From contig CP092881.1 of NCBI GenBank assembly GCA_030710605.1, forward strand, positions 72,269,107 through 72,333,106: a stretch of 64,000 nucleotides of DNA. Reading direction: 5' to 3'. The first letter of the stretch is position 1, and each line of letters begins with the position of its first letter. The DNA is from Cordylochernes scorpioides (Eukaryota > Arthropoda > Arachnida > Pseudoscorpiones > Chernetidae). Both the position numbers and the translations under genes were made by a program. The notes below the pieces were generated by a model. The model saw only the letters and a program-made list of their open reading frames with translations, was not told the DNA's origin and did no database searches. Below, piece by piece: positions 40,001 through 45,744 of the stretch.

Positions 40001-41115
40001 TACACTCTTCCTACGCAGGAATCCATCTGGGCTATCATGTCTTCAGGCTAACTGCTCCAGCGGACTGCCCATCCACCTCCTCTTCTTCTTTCTTATCTCC
40101 ACATTGGATGAAATGAATGCAGCTGCCTTTGTCATCAAGACTGGGAGCACTACTCAGTGGCAGGCCGATTTAGCTCCAAAAAAAATGGCCACCTCTGACA
40201 TGAGGAAAAGACGCCATGTTCAGCCGCTCCTAACATGGAGTACAAACGCTGCTCATCCTGTATCCCTGGATTAGGAGCCCTTACAGGGTACTATCAGCCG
40301 GGCCAGCTGAGCCCAGGTTTTTTAATGAGTTTGTTACTGCTCCCCCTCCTCCTTTTTCATCCGGGCTTGGGACCGGCAAAGGCGGAGTCAATCGTCTCTT
40401 CCTTGGAGGCCTCCTGCATACTTCTTTCTTTACTGACTTACCCACATCTCCTGGCTTTCTTCTTCAAAGTGTAACTTCAATCACTGCCATTCTTCCAGAA
40501 TGGAATTTGCTTCAATGTTTCAATATATTTTGTAAAGTAGAATAAGAAACAATATTCAAAGTCTTAGATAACAATAACTTTAATGTATCTCTGACAACAC
40601 CATATATATATATAATTGTTGATCGCTCATATACTGGATAATAATATCTGAATCATAAGGCACAAGGTTGTTGTTGTTGTTGTTGTTTCTTATCCCCTTA
40701 AGTAATAAGACCAAATCCAAATAAATAAATAGTGTGTGACATTTCTGTAACAGTGTGGTTACCGAAACGTCACACACTATTTATTTATTTGGATTTGGTC
40801 TTATTACCTTGTGTTTATGCTGTAGAATAATATATAAATCATAAGGCACAATTTGGATTATAGATTATAAACACAAGGTAATAAGACCAAATCCAAATAA
40901 ATAATTCCTTTTTCAGTACTTTTGTCTGAAGATGGTAACAACTCTGTTACCGAAATGTCACACACTATTTATTTATTAGGTCTTATTACCTAGTGTTTAA
41001 TATCTGAATCACAGATATTACCACTGGCACTCACTGTGTGTAGGCTCCGTGGTCCCTGACATTCTGGGTGACCTACGAGGAACTCCGCAGAATCTCCGGT
41101 GTCTCCTCCTTCTAA
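15943..41115 (+). CDS. UCP4: Mitochondrial uncoupling protein 4-like carrier (SLC25A27 type), 9 coding exons
   Basis: Inner mitochondrial membrane carrier of the SLC25 family, closest by eye to UCP4. Exons: 15943-16015, 25403-25522, 33590-33652, 33706-33790, 35606-35841, 35897-35981, 37012-37104, 39242-39344 and 41044-41115. Phases agree at all eight joins and give 309 residues (human UCP4: 323, also nine exons as I recall). The three carrier signatures are PLDIVKTR (28-35), PMDLVKVQ (133-140) and PADVIKTR (234-241). The UCP4-type blocks [14 protein letters not shown] and [17 protein letters not shown] are present, and the C-terminus is RRISGVSSF. In the family it mediates mild uncoupling or anion transport, and the exact substrate is debated. 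It is divergent from GRB2. Intron 1 (9.4 kb) and intron 2 (8.1 kb) are repeat-packed; intron 7 holds the assembly gap and a 76-bp minisatellite. Confidence 0.95.
16186..16890. repeat. Hammerhead-type inverted element, subfamily B, split by a giant hairpin
   Basis: The left arm is complete. The right arm is interrupted inside hammerhead stem II at 16341 and resumes at 16786. Confidence 0.8.
16342..16785. repeat. Giant foldback element (GGGAGGG family) with 15-bp duplication
   Basis: A near-perfect 440-bp palindrome around AGAGTCTTACAACAGTCACC. The host sequence GATGGTGACAATGTT is present on both sides. The left arm extends about 30 bases further (GCGCCATCTGTTATCAAATT) than the right. The same family is seen at 6.3, 42.3, 46.4 and 50.6 kb. 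Confidence 0.85.
17108..17306. repeat. Hammerhead-type inverted element, subfamily A
   Basis: Both arms present. Forward core CTGAAGA with GGTAACA/TGTTACC and GAAATGTC. The loop ATGAGAAATTTTACCACA is also seen at 49.65 kb. Confidence 0.82.
17310..17779 (+). mobile_element. Helitron-family copy, 3' end exact
   Basis: Ends GGCGTTGCCCGGGTCATTCG then GCTAG, and the next Helitron begins at the following base. It contains two copies of a segment with AACATATATAGTCA(C/T)GACC (about 17317 and 17459) followed by GATGCGCGCG. The left boundary is uncertain. Confidence 0.6.
17780..18504 (+). mobile_element. Non-autonomous Helitron
   Basis: Starts TCTATATATATAAAATTGAA and ends with a hairpin (CTGGGCGAAGCCGGG) about ten bases before CTAG. 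It is inserted between a preceding CTAG and T. No Rep/helicase frame is present. Its left half matches the copy at 23.2 kb. Confidence 0.85.
18630..18902. repeat. Hammerhead-type inverted element, subfamily B, with unusual loop
   Basis: Both arms present. The loop contains GATGCAGATGCTGGGTATCG and a TCCAG that can pair with CTGGG, loosely like a tRNA T-arm. Confidence 0.75.
18920..19039. repeat. Truncated hammerhead-type elements
   Basis: A short A-type pair of ends (18920-18985), then a B-type left arm cut by a SINE at 19040. Confidence 0.6.
19040..19350. mobile_element. Two tRNA-Glu-like SINE 3' fragments, inverted
   Basis: The minus copy (19040-19190) and plus copy (19228-19350) meet around CAGGACTGAATG. 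Confidence 0.65.
19490..19815 (+). mobile_element. tRNA-Glu-like SINE, full length
   Basis: Head GGGGGTCGGTGGAAGGCTGG with TTGGTTTTCGACC and the B-box-like GGGTTTGATTCCC. Body AACCAAACGGGGCTATGGCA. Tail ACCACGTGTACTAAGGATAA then (A)n. Confidence 0.8.
20075..20270. repeat. Hammerhead-type inverted element, subfamily B, 12-bp duplication
   Basis: ATAATACAATTA on both sides (20063-20074, 20271-20282). Forward core intact except GAAATGTC. Confidence 0.87.
20520..20815 (-). mobile_element. SINE-B
   Basis: Minus-strand head CTCCGTCTTTGCCGGTCGCA, body CCTGTAAGGACTCCTAATCC. The tail region CACCCAGTCATGATGACAAT is truncated. Confidence 0.7.
20936..21170. repeat. Hammerhead-type inverted element, subfamily A
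   Basis: Both arms with CTGAAGA. The forward core closes CAAAACGTC instead of CGAAACGTC. Confidence 0.82.
21440..21565 (+). mobile_element. tRNA-Glu-like SINE 3' fragment
   Basis: CAGTCGAACTGCTTTCACAT to ATGTGTACTTGGGATAAGCA. Confidence 0.65.
21579..21791. repeat. Hammerhead-type inverted element, B/A chimera, 11-bp duplication
   Basis: TACCTCTCCCT on both sides (21568-21578, 21792-21802). The left arm has the B stem (GGCAACA..TGTCACC) and the right arm the A stem (GGTAACA..TGTTACC). Confidence 0.86.
21872..21990. repeat. Hammerhead-type element, right arm cut
   Basis: Left arm and loop, then CTGATGATGGTAACA, where the family C foldback begins. Confidence 0.7.
21995..22300. repeat. Foldback element family C with hammerhead-like core
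   Basis: About 305-bp palindrome (TAAAGATACTTCGGCCAGTA and its inverse). A part-copy lies at 10280-10320. Each arm carries the core described at 22206-22244. Confidence 0.8.
22206..22244 (+). ncRNA. Hammerhead-like ribozyme motif, family C
   Basis: CTGACGA (22209-22215), one extra G, stem GACAAA/TTTGTC with loop AGAT, then GAAATGTC (22233-22240). CTC/GAG forms the start of stem I. It follows the same plan as subfamilies A and B with unrelated stem sequence. Mirrored in the left arm near 22090-22131. Confidence 0.5.
22540..22910 (-). repeat. Tandem SINE-C units, period about 120 bp, three copies
   Basis: (TTG)n, then CCTCAGATGTCTCCATGCAT at about 22565, 22686 and 22807. Single copies lie at 29833-29945 and 36808-36895. 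Confidence 0.75.
23152..24181 (+). mobile_element. Non-autonomous Helitron with nested repeat
   Basis: Shares CAAAAACCATACATCCAATC and the following 150 bases with the 17.8-kb copy. Ends CGGGCGTTGCCCGGGCCATT then CGTCTAG. A pogo-like element (from 23978) sits inside. Confidence 0.75.
23978..24110. mobile_element. Small pogo-like MITE, 3' truncated
   Basis: Same family as 7645-7821, starting CAGTTAAACCTGTCTATAGC. It breaks off in the reverse arm inside a Helitron. Confidence 0.6.
24199..24379. repeat. Hammerhead-type inverted element, subfamily B, 10-bp duplication
   Basis: ATATGTGAAC on both sides (24189-24198, 24380-24389). The short loop removes one CTGATGA. Confidence 0.85.
24572..24632. 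repeat. Hammerhead-type element reduced to its ends
   Basis: ACAAGGTAATAAGACCA joined directly to its inverse. The cores are deleted. Confidence 0.65.
24714..24753 (-). ncRNA. Hammerhead-like motif, opposite arm, subfamily A
   Basis: Exact reverse complement of 24789-24828. The pair would fold into one long hairpin if co-transcribed. Confidence 0.5.
24789..24828 (+). ncRNA. Hammerhead-like motif, subfamily A
   Basis: CTGAAGA 24792-24798, extra T, stem GGTAACA/TGTTACC with loop ACGC, GAAACGTC 24818-24825. A at position 7 is allowed in hammerheads (CUGANGA). Confidence 0.55.
24952..25262. repeat. Hammerhead-type inverted element, subfamily B, with internal palindrome
   Basis: Arms as usual. 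The loop is a second palindrome centred on AAGTGTTTAAACACTT (about 25106-25121). The right core is damaged (GCTGAAAGGTC). Confidence 0.8.
25403..25522 (+). CDS. UCP4: UCP4 coding exon 2
   Basis: TGTGCAG acceptor, then [19 protein letters not shown] and GMLRTAYGI, donor GTAAGT. Carries the first carrier signature. Confidence 0.95.
25779..25990. repeat. Foldback repeat
   Basis: AGACAAAGGTCACCTCTCCC and CAAAACCAGACGCCA recur inverted at 25950-25990. No hammerhead core seen. Confidence 0.7.
26031..26287. mobile_element. Small pogo-like MITE with nested SINE piece
   Basis: Ends CAGTAGAACCTCC and GGAGGTTCTACTG. A minus-strand SINE 3' fragment (about 26075-26160) interrupts it. Confidence 0.7.
26793..27157 (-). 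mobile_element. Short non-autonomous Helitron
   Basis: On the minus strand it starts TCCCTATATATATAAAAGTC and ends in the GGCGTTGCC-type hairpin and CTAG. It carries the GGAGCGGGAC segment also found near 17660. Confidence 0.75.
27175..27626. repeat. Hammerhead-type inverted element with LINE fragment inserted
   Basis: TTCTGTACC duplicates outside (27166-27174, 27627-27635). A LINE 3' piece (27334-27561) splits the right arm with its own duplication, TGTCACACACT. Confidence 0.84.
27334..27561 (-). mobile_element. 5'-truncated LINE-B fragment with 11-bp duplication
   Basis: TGTCACACACT occurs at 27323-27333 and 27562-27572. The minus strand encodes the family's C-terminal finger ([12 protein letters not shown], decayed) and ends GGAGATAAGAAAGAAGAA. 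Confidence 0.82.
27826..28070 (+). pseudogene. Penelope-like GIY-YIG endonuclease remnant
   Basis: Three frames together carry the GIY-YIG landmarks in order: [32 protein letters not shown] and [16 protein letters not shown]. At least two frameshifts separate them. Penelope retroelements carry this endonuclease downstream of the reverse transcriptase and are known to host hammerhead ribozymes. No RT domain is visible next to it. Confidence 0.75.
28271..28640 (-). mobile_element. Helitron-family copy, 3' end exact, other end unsure
   Basis: The plus strand starts CTAGCCGAATGACCCGGGCA, the reverse of the 17.78-kb terminus, followed by the same TTTTACCCGATTGAATG. A small palindrome (about 28350-28500) and a run of G (about 28538-28554) lie inside. 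Confidence 0.55.
28673..28850. mobile_element. Small pogo-like MITE
   Basis: CAGTAGAACCTCCATGAGAG to GGAGGTAGTTCTACTG, TA-flanked, 178 bp. Confidence 0.78.
29115..29255. mobile_element. Small pogo-like MITE, one end missing
   Basis: Right end ATGGAGGTTCTACTG with the usual TTACCGGAGAGTTGCTAAAT interior. The left end is degraded. Confidence 0.55.
29365..29550 (-). mobile_element. SINE-B, 5' truncated
   Basis: GTCAGAGGCGGCCATTTCTT to GGTGGAGATAAGGAAGAAGA. Confidence 0.68.
29833..29945 (-). mobile_element. SINE-C single copy
   Basis: (TTG)n TGTCCAATGAAGAGCCTCAG unit ending CTGCTGCTCTGGGTC. Confidence 0.65.
29950..30560. other. UCP4 intron 2, unassigned
   Basis: Low-complexity AT-rich sequence. 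It contains a CT microsatellite only. Confidence 0.45.
30468..30487. repeat. CT microsatellite
   Basis: Ten CT units, followed by TA-rich sequence. Confidence 0.85.
30570..31323 (-). mobile_element. Internally deleted mariner transposon
   Basis: A 754-bp element flanked by TA. Its inverted repeats, starting CGAGGGTGAGTAGAAAAGTA, match for 26 bases. It is about 0.5 kb shorter than a full mariner because the transposase core is missing. With good ends it could be moved by a transposase made elsewhere. Confidence 0.92.
30670..31159 (-). pseudogene. Mariner transposase, nonsense mutation plus internal deletion
   Basis: The frame begins [20 protein letters not shown] on the minus strand at 31159. 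A TAG follows EIHR, then it continues [18 protein letters not shown] through the paired helix-turn-helix region to GYRKVSARW. From there it jumps directly to the mariner C-terminus, [18 protein letters not shown], ending GDYVEK. The three catalytic aspartates are all lost in the deletion. It is therefore a DNA-binding remnant at most. Confidence 0.9.
31498..31855 (-). mobile_element. SINE-B with full LINE-B-like tail
   Basis: CTCCGCCTTTGCCGATCCCA to GTGGAGATAAGAAAGAAGAA. About 60 bases before the end match the LINE-B 3' UTR. Confidence 0.75.
31905..31972 (+). repeat. Hammerhead-type element, solo outer end
   Basis: ATTAGGTCTTATTACCTTGT and the AATTGTACCTTATCA end only. Confidence 0.6.
32248..32560. 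repeat. Hammerhead-type inverted element, subfamily B, with LINE fragment inserted
   Basis: CCTAATCCA flanks a plus-strand LINE-B fragment (about 32276-32388). Forward core CAGATGATGGTAACA with GCTGTTACTGAAATGCC, so it is mutated. Confidence 0.75.
32276..32388 (+). pseudogene. LINE-B fragment inside a hammerhead-type element
   Basis: CCTGCAACCCCAAAACACAT to GAGTGGAGATAAGAAAGAAG, with CCTAATCCA on both sides. Confidence 0.7.
32566..32700. repeat. Hammerhead-type element, loop deleted
   Basis: The arms meet at GTGTAACAACGCTGTTACC. GAAACATC is kept; CTGANGA is lost. Confidence 0.72.
32950..33200 (-). pseudogene. Non-LTR retrotransposon C-terminal finger, another family
   Basis: [20 protein letters not shown] then [15 protein letters not shown]. 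The finger plan is C-x-C-x2-[HC]-type with no RT nearby. Confidence 0.6.
33255..33470 (-). mobile_element. tRNA-Glu-like SINE, body deleted
   Basis: Minus-strand head GGGGGTCGGTGGAAGGCTGG, CTGGTTCGATTCCCG, then part of the body and CACCATGATTATCATGGCTT. Confidence 0.75.
33590..33652 (+). CDS. UCP4: UCP4 coding exon 3
   Basis: GTCCAG acceptor, then [20 protein letters not shown], donor GTATAA. The [11 protein letters not shown] block is near-invariant in UCP4. Confidence 0.95.
33706..33790 (+). CDS. UCP4: UCP4 coding exon 4
   Basis: TTCCAG acceptor, then [20 protein letters not shown] and DGTLPLW, donor GTAAGT. Intron 3 before it is only 53 bp. Confidence 0.94.
34141..34294. repeat. Hammerhead-type element, loop deleted, 17-bp duplication
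   Basis: TTACTTTAATTACATAA on both sides (34124-34140, 34295-34311), the longest duplication in the set. Confidence 0.87.
34366..34506. repeat. Hammerhead-type element, short, 10-bp duplication
   Basis: TCTTATATAC on both sides. The cores are mostly deleted. Confidence 0.75.
34515..34705 (+). mobile_element. Related tRNA-headed SINE, short
   Basis: GACGTCGGTAGATGAGTGGT head, TGGGATTGAATCCAG, and the same CCTGTACCACGTGTACTAGG tail with no body. Confidence 0.65.
35080..35370 (+). mobile_element. tRNA-Glu-like SINE
   Basis: GGGGGGTTGGTGGAAGGAGG head, GGTTCAATTGCC B box, body ACCAAACAGGGCTCTGGCAC. The tail is truncated after ACCACGTG. Confidence 0.75.
35606..35841 (+). CDS. UCP4: UCP4 coding exon 5
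   Basis: CCCAG acceptor, then [18 protein letters not shown] and [14 protein letters not shown] (second signature), through to [15 protein letters not shown]. Donor GTACAT. Confidence 0.96.
35897..35981 (+). CDS. UCP4: UCP4 coding exon 6
   Basis: CCCAG acceptor, then [20 protein letters not shown] and YLTHMLS, donor GTAACT. Intron 5 before it is 55 bp. Confidence 0.95.
36165..36230. repeat. GGGAGGG-family foldback fragment
   Basis: AAATAAAACCA...CTACCACCCTTACC and TTAATCTACCATACCGCTGT only. Confidence 0.55.
36516..36633. repeat. Hammerhead-type element, cores deleted
   Basis: Arms joined at GTGTGATATTCAGTTTATTTG in UCP4 intron 6. Confidence 0.68.
36680..36800 (+). pseudogene. Non-LTR C-terminal finger fragment in UCP4 intron 6
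   Basis: [20 protein letters not shown] then [14 protein letters not shown]. Followed by a (TTG)n SINE tail. Confidence 0.6.
37012..37104 (+). CDS. UCP4: UCP4 coding exon 7
   Basis: GTGCAG acceptor, then [19 protein letters not shown] and [13 protein letters not shown], donor GTGAGT. Third carrier signature. Confidence 0.95.
37323..37422. other. Assembly gap (100 N)
   Basis: Round-number run of N in UCP4 intron 7. True size unknown. Confidence 0.99.
37693..37948 (-). repeat. Possible solo LTR in UCP4 intron 7
   Basis: Minus strand TGTCAGGAGGACAGAG...CTCGCGACA, ending like the unit at 43.0 kb (GCGACAATAT). Low confidence. Confidence 0.35.
38488..39085. repeat. 76-bp minisatellite, about 8 units, UCP4 intron 7
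   Basis: Unit begins TCTTTCAGAGTTATTGTCTG and ends TTTTGTCCATGAGTGTA. The fourth unit is missing about ten bases. Confidence 0.92.
39242..39344 (+). CDS. UCP4: UCP4 coding exon 8
   Basis: CCCAG acceptor, then [19 protein letters not shown] and [15 protein letters not shown], donor GTGAGT in phase 0. Confidence 0.95.
39380..39470. repeat. Compact foldback of the same arms, core absent
   Basis: CCTTATCGTGCAACTGAAAG and its inverse are almost back to back. UCP4 intron 8, 35 bases after exon 8. Confidence 0.7.
39471..40075. other. UCP4 intron 8, unassigned
   Basis: A moderately GC-rich part at 39760-40060 has no convincing frame or repeat match inside the window. Confidence 0.4.
40076..40390 (-). 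mobile_element. SINE-B in UCP4 intron 8
   Basis: CTCCGCCTTTGCCGGTCCCA head, GGAGATAAGAAAGAAGAAGA tail. Confidence 0.75.
40700..40818. repeat. Hammerhead-type element, loop deleted
   Basis: TAACAGTGTGGTTACCGAAA joins the arms. GAAACGTC is kept. UCP4 intron 8. Confidence 0.72.
40844..41000 (+). repeat. Hammerhead-type element just upstream of UCP4 exon 9
   Basis: The left arm lacks a core. Right core CTGAAGA, GGTAACA/TGTTACC, GAAATGTC. It ends about 43 bases before the exon 9 acceptor. Confidence 0.78.
41044..41115 (+). CDS. UCP4: UCP4 coding exon 9 and stop
   Basis: TGTGTAG acceptor, then [23 protein letters not shown] and TAA. A hammerhead-type element ends only about 43 bases upstream, so the branch-point region lies between the two. 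Confidence 0.95.
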   Translation, partial: APWSLTFWVTYEELRRISGVSSF

Positions 41116-41424
41116 TTCTGTTGACATGAGATTAAACTTGCTGCTACACCTTGCTGTGTCTCTTGGCCTCGTACACCACACCCATGGAACCTAGGATTGT
41201 GGCACACTGAGCTGCTTTATCATCTTGAGTAAATTGGAGTGTTCCTATTTGTTGACCCCACTGATGCTCAATGAGTCAAGTGTGTGAGCATGAGGTTGGC
41301 TACATTACAACTACAAAATTGGTGTTTGTTGTTGCTTTTTGCTCAAGTAGTTTAAATGATCTACATTAGGTTCCATGTCTCAGCTTTTCTATTATAGTCC
41401 TGGAGTTTTCCCAGAAGTCTGTAG

Positions 41425-41660
41425 ACATCATGGAGAAGGAAAGAGGGGTGCACCTGCTTTTGGTCTAAAGACCTAGAAGTACCACTCAGTGTGACTTTGC
41501 TTCTTTTGGTCTCCTGACATGGAGTGCCCTTTGTAGCCGCTCTTATGGAGAATCCTACATTAGCCGGGTATGTAGTACAGGGTGGCCCTACCAGGAGTTA
41601 AACTCCTGACGTCCTGTGCTACTTGTTTACGCCCTCCCACCAATTTGAGGCTGTAGGATA
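41425..41660 (+). repeat. Interspersed repeat X, copy 1
   Basis: GGGGTGCACCTGCTTTTGGT to TTTGAGGCTGTAGGATAG. Contains CAGGAGTTAAACTCCTG, loosely like a tRNA T-arm. Confidence 0.65.
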
Positions 41661-41873
41661 GAATTTTTGGAGGGAGTGGTGTTTAATTTGGAATATAGGT
41701 AAGAATCTAGATGACAAGACCAAAAGAGTGATTCATCAAATTTTGTAAATAAATGTTCATAGACAACACACTAAAAAGCCTGGAGTATTCCCCCCTAAAT
41801 CACCTCTAATTATTATCAAGTTCCTCAATGGTTTCTTCTCTGAATTTCAATATCTTCATAATACACTAGAACC

Positions 41874-42006
41874 TCCCTTTAGCGGACACCTCTCCACAGA
41901 GGACAATTTTCATTTGCAAAATTACCCTTTTTACTATTTAACAACTTTTTGATAAAAGGACACTTTGGCTCTGCAATTAGGTGTCTTTTACTGGGAGGTT
42001 CTACTC
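41874..42006. mobile_element. Small pogo-like MITE, diverged
   Basis: CACTAGAACCTCCCTTTAGC to GGGAGGTTCTACTC. Both ends carry substitutions. Confidence 0.6.
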
Positions 42007-42189
42007 TATATGATGATATTTATCATAGGAAATATTATTTTAAAAATTGTAAAAACAAAGTTCCTTTTCACTTTGGACCTGAAGGACATTAATTCACATC
42101 CTTATTTACTGAGCATCAAGCCCAAAGGATGCAAATTCGCGTTCCTCAACTTCTTTAAATAAATATAAAATTAACACAAAGCAATAACG

Positions 42190-42575
42190 CGCCATCTATA
42201 CATATAAAATGAAAGGTTTTAAAAGCATGAATGTTTCTTTTAAACATAATACAAACTTCTACTGCCCTTACTGCGATCGAAAAATATATTGGGAGGGCTT
42301 GGCTCATCAGTGGTGAACCCTCCCAGTGGTTTCGCCAATTTAATCTACCAGACCACTTCTCAGAGCTCTAATACTGTATTGGACGATTCTGCATATATAC
42401 GCAGCACTGAAGGATGGAATCTCGGAAATGGTTTTCAATAAAACTATGGGCATAAGCTTATAGGACAGTAGAATTACATTCAAATATTTGCATCGAGCAA
42501 TAAAAATATATTTTTTAAACGCAGTAAGGGCAGTAGAAGTTTGTATTTTGTATAAAAGAAACATTTGTGCTTTTA
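42190..42575. repeat. Foldback element, GGGAGGG family
   Basis: GGGAGGGCTTGGCTCATCAG with CCCTCCC and GCCAA downstream. The distal arm is diverged but ends with the inverse GCAGTAAGGGCAGTAGAAG. Confidence 0.7.
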
Positions 42576-42852
42576 AATCCTTTCATTTTATAAATATGAA
42601 ATCGCCAGTGGCCGATGTGAATTCTACCGGGATCTTGTCCCGTACCTTCTTACCTAACTATCAGTGTGTTGGGGGGGGGGGATGTCAGCTAACCCAATGT
42701 ACCTGTTAAACTTTGTGTGTCTGCTTCATTGTTTATCATACTAAGATAAGCTAGACCCAGGAGGAGCTCTGAACCTCAGAAATCACCAAACAACACTAAC
42801 AAGAATTGTAGAGAACAACTTTTTGATTACCATTTCTATTTTACGATAATAT

Positions 42853-43062
42853 TGTCGCAGAGATAAAGCAAGGGCAAATTTGGGGATAATTAATTTATTA
42901 TAAGGGGTATTTATAGGGAGAGAGAGAATACAACTTACCCCAAGTTAAAGATAATCCTAATGAACGGCCTCAGCCACCGTCCCGTTTTCCTTATTTACAG
43001 ATCAGCTTCCGAGAACCCCTCACACCTGTGGTCCCCCCCGGGGTCCAGGGATGATTGACAGG
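42853..43062 (-). repeat. Possible solo LTR
   Basis: Minus strand TGTCAATCATCC...CTCTGCGACA with CTATAAATACCCC and AATAAA-like signals. No clear target duplication. Confidence 0.35.
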
Positions 43063-43109
43063 TGTCCCATCTGGATGGAGCTTCTTGTGTATTTGTTCTT
43101 TTATAATAT

Positions 43110-43358
43110 TGCAACAACACTAACAAGATTTAGAACAGGCCATCTCAAGCCATTGAAGATAGAAAATAATAACAAAATCTACCCCACTTGCCCAAAATGT
43201 AGCTTAGCACCTGCAGCTACAGAACACATTTTGGCTTGTATTAGATGCACTAAACAGGACCTTTGGGAGAGGCCGCTGCTTATCATAAAATAGCTTGAGG
43301 AGTATGAACTCATGAAATTTGTGTAATCTTTACACAAGGGGATAAGAAACAACAAGAG
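43110..43358 (+). pseudogene. LINE-A 3' fragment, inverted to the next copy
   Basis: TTLTRFRTGHLKPLKIENNN, CPKCSLAPAATEHILACIRC, then a TAG before the usual end and the GGGGATAAGAAACAACAA tail. Confidence 0.75.
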
Positions 43359-43454
43359 GAGATATTGGAAGGGTGGTGAAGCCTCCATGAGTCCATGCTC
43401 CTTAAGTTGTTTGATGATAAGCCGCGGCCTCTATCAGTGAAAGCAGTAGCTTAC

Positions 43455-44040
43455 TACACACCTTGGTATGTTGTTGTTGTTTCTTATCCCCTTGTGTAAA
43501 GATTACACGAATTCCATGAGTTCATGCTCCTCGAGCTGTTTTATGATGAGCAGCGGCCTCTCCCAAAGGTCCTGTTTAGTGCATCTAATGCAAGCCAAAA
43601 TGTGTTCTGGAGCTGCAGGTACCAAACTACATTTTGGGCAAGTGGGATAAATTTTGTTATTATTTTCTATCTTCAATGGCTTGAGATGGCCCGTTCTAAA
43701 TCTTGTTAGTGTTGTTTGATGCTGTCTATTTCTGATCTTCAGAGCTCCTCCTGGGTTCACTCCACTGTACCAACTGTGCTTAGGTGGGATCCTCCAGTTC
43801 TTGTTTATTTTTGTTTTGGCTATTGTTTCTATTTCTTTAAAAGTAAGTTTATTTTTCTGTGGCAAGGGTTCTTTTGTGCCTTTTTTCGCTAGCACATCAG
43901 CAGCTTCATTGCCGTCAATGCCAACGTGTGAGGGTATCCATTGAAGGTGTATTTTTGAGGTTTTTGAGAGTTTTTGGAGATAACCAATTATGTTCCTGCT
44001 TACTTTGTACACCTTGGTATAATTGGAATAAGTGCCACCA
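43455..44040 (-). pseudogene. LINE-A: non-LTR retrotransposon RNase H and C-terminal finger
   Basis: 5'-truncated copy. The frame reads IHLQWIPSHVGIDGNEAADV (RNase H, with the histidine and late aspartate motifs). Then comes a cysteine finger CPKC...HILACIRC and the end LEEHELMEFV. After the stop, the 3' tail is CACAAGGGGATAAGAAACAA with (CAA)n. The upstream RT is absent. An RNase H plus finger layout fits the I or related non-LTR clades. Confidence 0.82.
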
Positions 44041-44091
44041 CCACTATATGAATTTATATGGAAAACACCATTGTGAAGTTGGTTTATAATT

Positions 44092-44415
44092 AAGTTTTCT
44101 TCTTTCTTATCTCCACTCAATCATATCTGGGTGAAGTAGAATGCGTCTGACTTTATTATTAAGACTGGGAGCACTACTCAGTGGCAGGCCGACTTAGCTC
44201 CAAAAGAAATGGCCGCCTCTGACATGAGGAACAGACGCCATTTGCAGCCATCCTAACATGGAGTACAAATGCTGCTCATCCTGTATCCCTGGATTAGGAG
44301 CCCTTACAGGGTACTATCAGCCGGGCCAGCTGAACCCAGGTTTTTTAATGAGCTTGTTACTGCTCCCCCTCCTCCTTTTTCATCCGGGCTTGGGACTGGC
44401 AAAGGCGGAGTTCAA
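44092..44415 (-). mobile_element. SINE-B
   Basis: Same head and tail. It is inserted beside the LINE-A copy. Confidence 0.75.
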
Positions 44416-44684
44416 ATTTGATAGACTTTAACCTTTTTCATACTTCAATCCCAACATTTCAGCAACCTGCTGTCACCATTTTTATGGAAACTATTAATGC
44501 TTACTTGCATCCAAATTTTGAATAAGCTGATTATTAAGAACAAAATTTACAAATTTTTAAAAAACGTCAATTGAAGCACTTTTATTTTCAACCATTTTGT
44601 AGATATTTCCACATTAATTTCTTTGTGAAAAAATAGTACAAATGTGATATTGTACTAGGATAAGGTGCATAAATTAAGAAAAAG

Positions 44685-44930
44685 GCATTTCCTTATCGTG
44701 CAACTGAAAGTTGCTGATGGCTTGCGCCATCTATCTGCGCCATATTTTTTTTCACATTCTCACGCAATTCTGGCCTCAACTATCCGTTTTATGATTTCTC
44801 AGGATGCCTGAATGACCAGTTTTTTGGTCGTTGAGGTACACCACACTGATGAGGGTCAACAGCCCGAAACACGCAAGCCATCAGCAACTTTCAGTTTCAC
44901 AATAAGGAGATGCCTCATTTTTTCTTAATT
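44685..44930. repeat. Family D-related foldback
   Basis: Arms CCTTATCGTGCAACTGAAAG and the inverse AACTTTCAGTTTCAC. CTGATGA, GGGT-CAACA-GCCC and GAAAC occur at 44847-44870, but no cleavage triplet follows. Confidence 0.65.
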
Positions 44931-45082
44931 TGTTTGTTTGTGGACAATTGGAATAAACTGATCTACAGCCACGACATGGTATTGAATCCCACATTGGGTA
45001 GTTTATTCTGAATGAAAACTTGTTACAATGGCTCCCAATTCTTTAAAAAGTGAGTGCTAACAACCAAATAGGGCTCTGTGTT

Positions 45083-45375
45083 GTTGTTGTTGTTGATGTT
45101 TCTTATCCCCTTGTGTAAAGATTACACGAATTCCATGATCTCATGGAATGGGGTATAGGGGTGCAGCTTTCGTTGATCATGGCACCATGATCCAGGCACA
45201 CTTTGGTGAAAGTCTGACTTTGCCTGTGATTTGAGGCCATTCCAAATATGGAAGCCTTTGTTTCTGACTCTAACATGAGCACAGACGCAGCTCCTCCGTA
45301 TCCCTGGAGTGGAACCATTGCTGAGGTCCATCAACTGGGTCAGTTGAACTCAGGATTTTTAAAGAGGGAGTGTCC
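45083..45375 (-). mobile_element. SINE-A sharing the LINE-A 3' tail, copy 1
   Basis: The minus-strand 3' end reads CACAAGGGGATAAGAAACAT with (CAA)n as in LINE-A. The body (TCAACTGACCCAGTTGATGG, GTCAGAAACAAAGGC) is unrelated to LINE coding sequence. Confidence 0.65.
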
Positions 45376-45744
45376 CTCCTGGTTACAGCATCAAGTCTAC
45401 CAGAACAAGACTTGATACAATCGTGTAGAGAGTTTACTGTACCTCCCAACAATGTCCACTGCACCACAGGCCAGTTACAGAGGGGTAAGCATGGGAGGAT
45501 AGGGCTCTGTAGTAAGTACAAGTGTCGAACTGCTTTCCACATGTTGTGCATTTACAGTGGTCACTAACTACTTACCATGATTATCATTGTCTGTACCACG
45601 TGTACTATGAATAATATTTTTTAAAAAGTTGCATATTAATAAAGTTTGTTTATGTTTGGAGTACCAACACGCTGCATGTTCAATGCTTTTTAAACATGAG
45701 CTCTCATTCAAAATTTAGATACAAGTAAGCATTGGCAAAATAGT

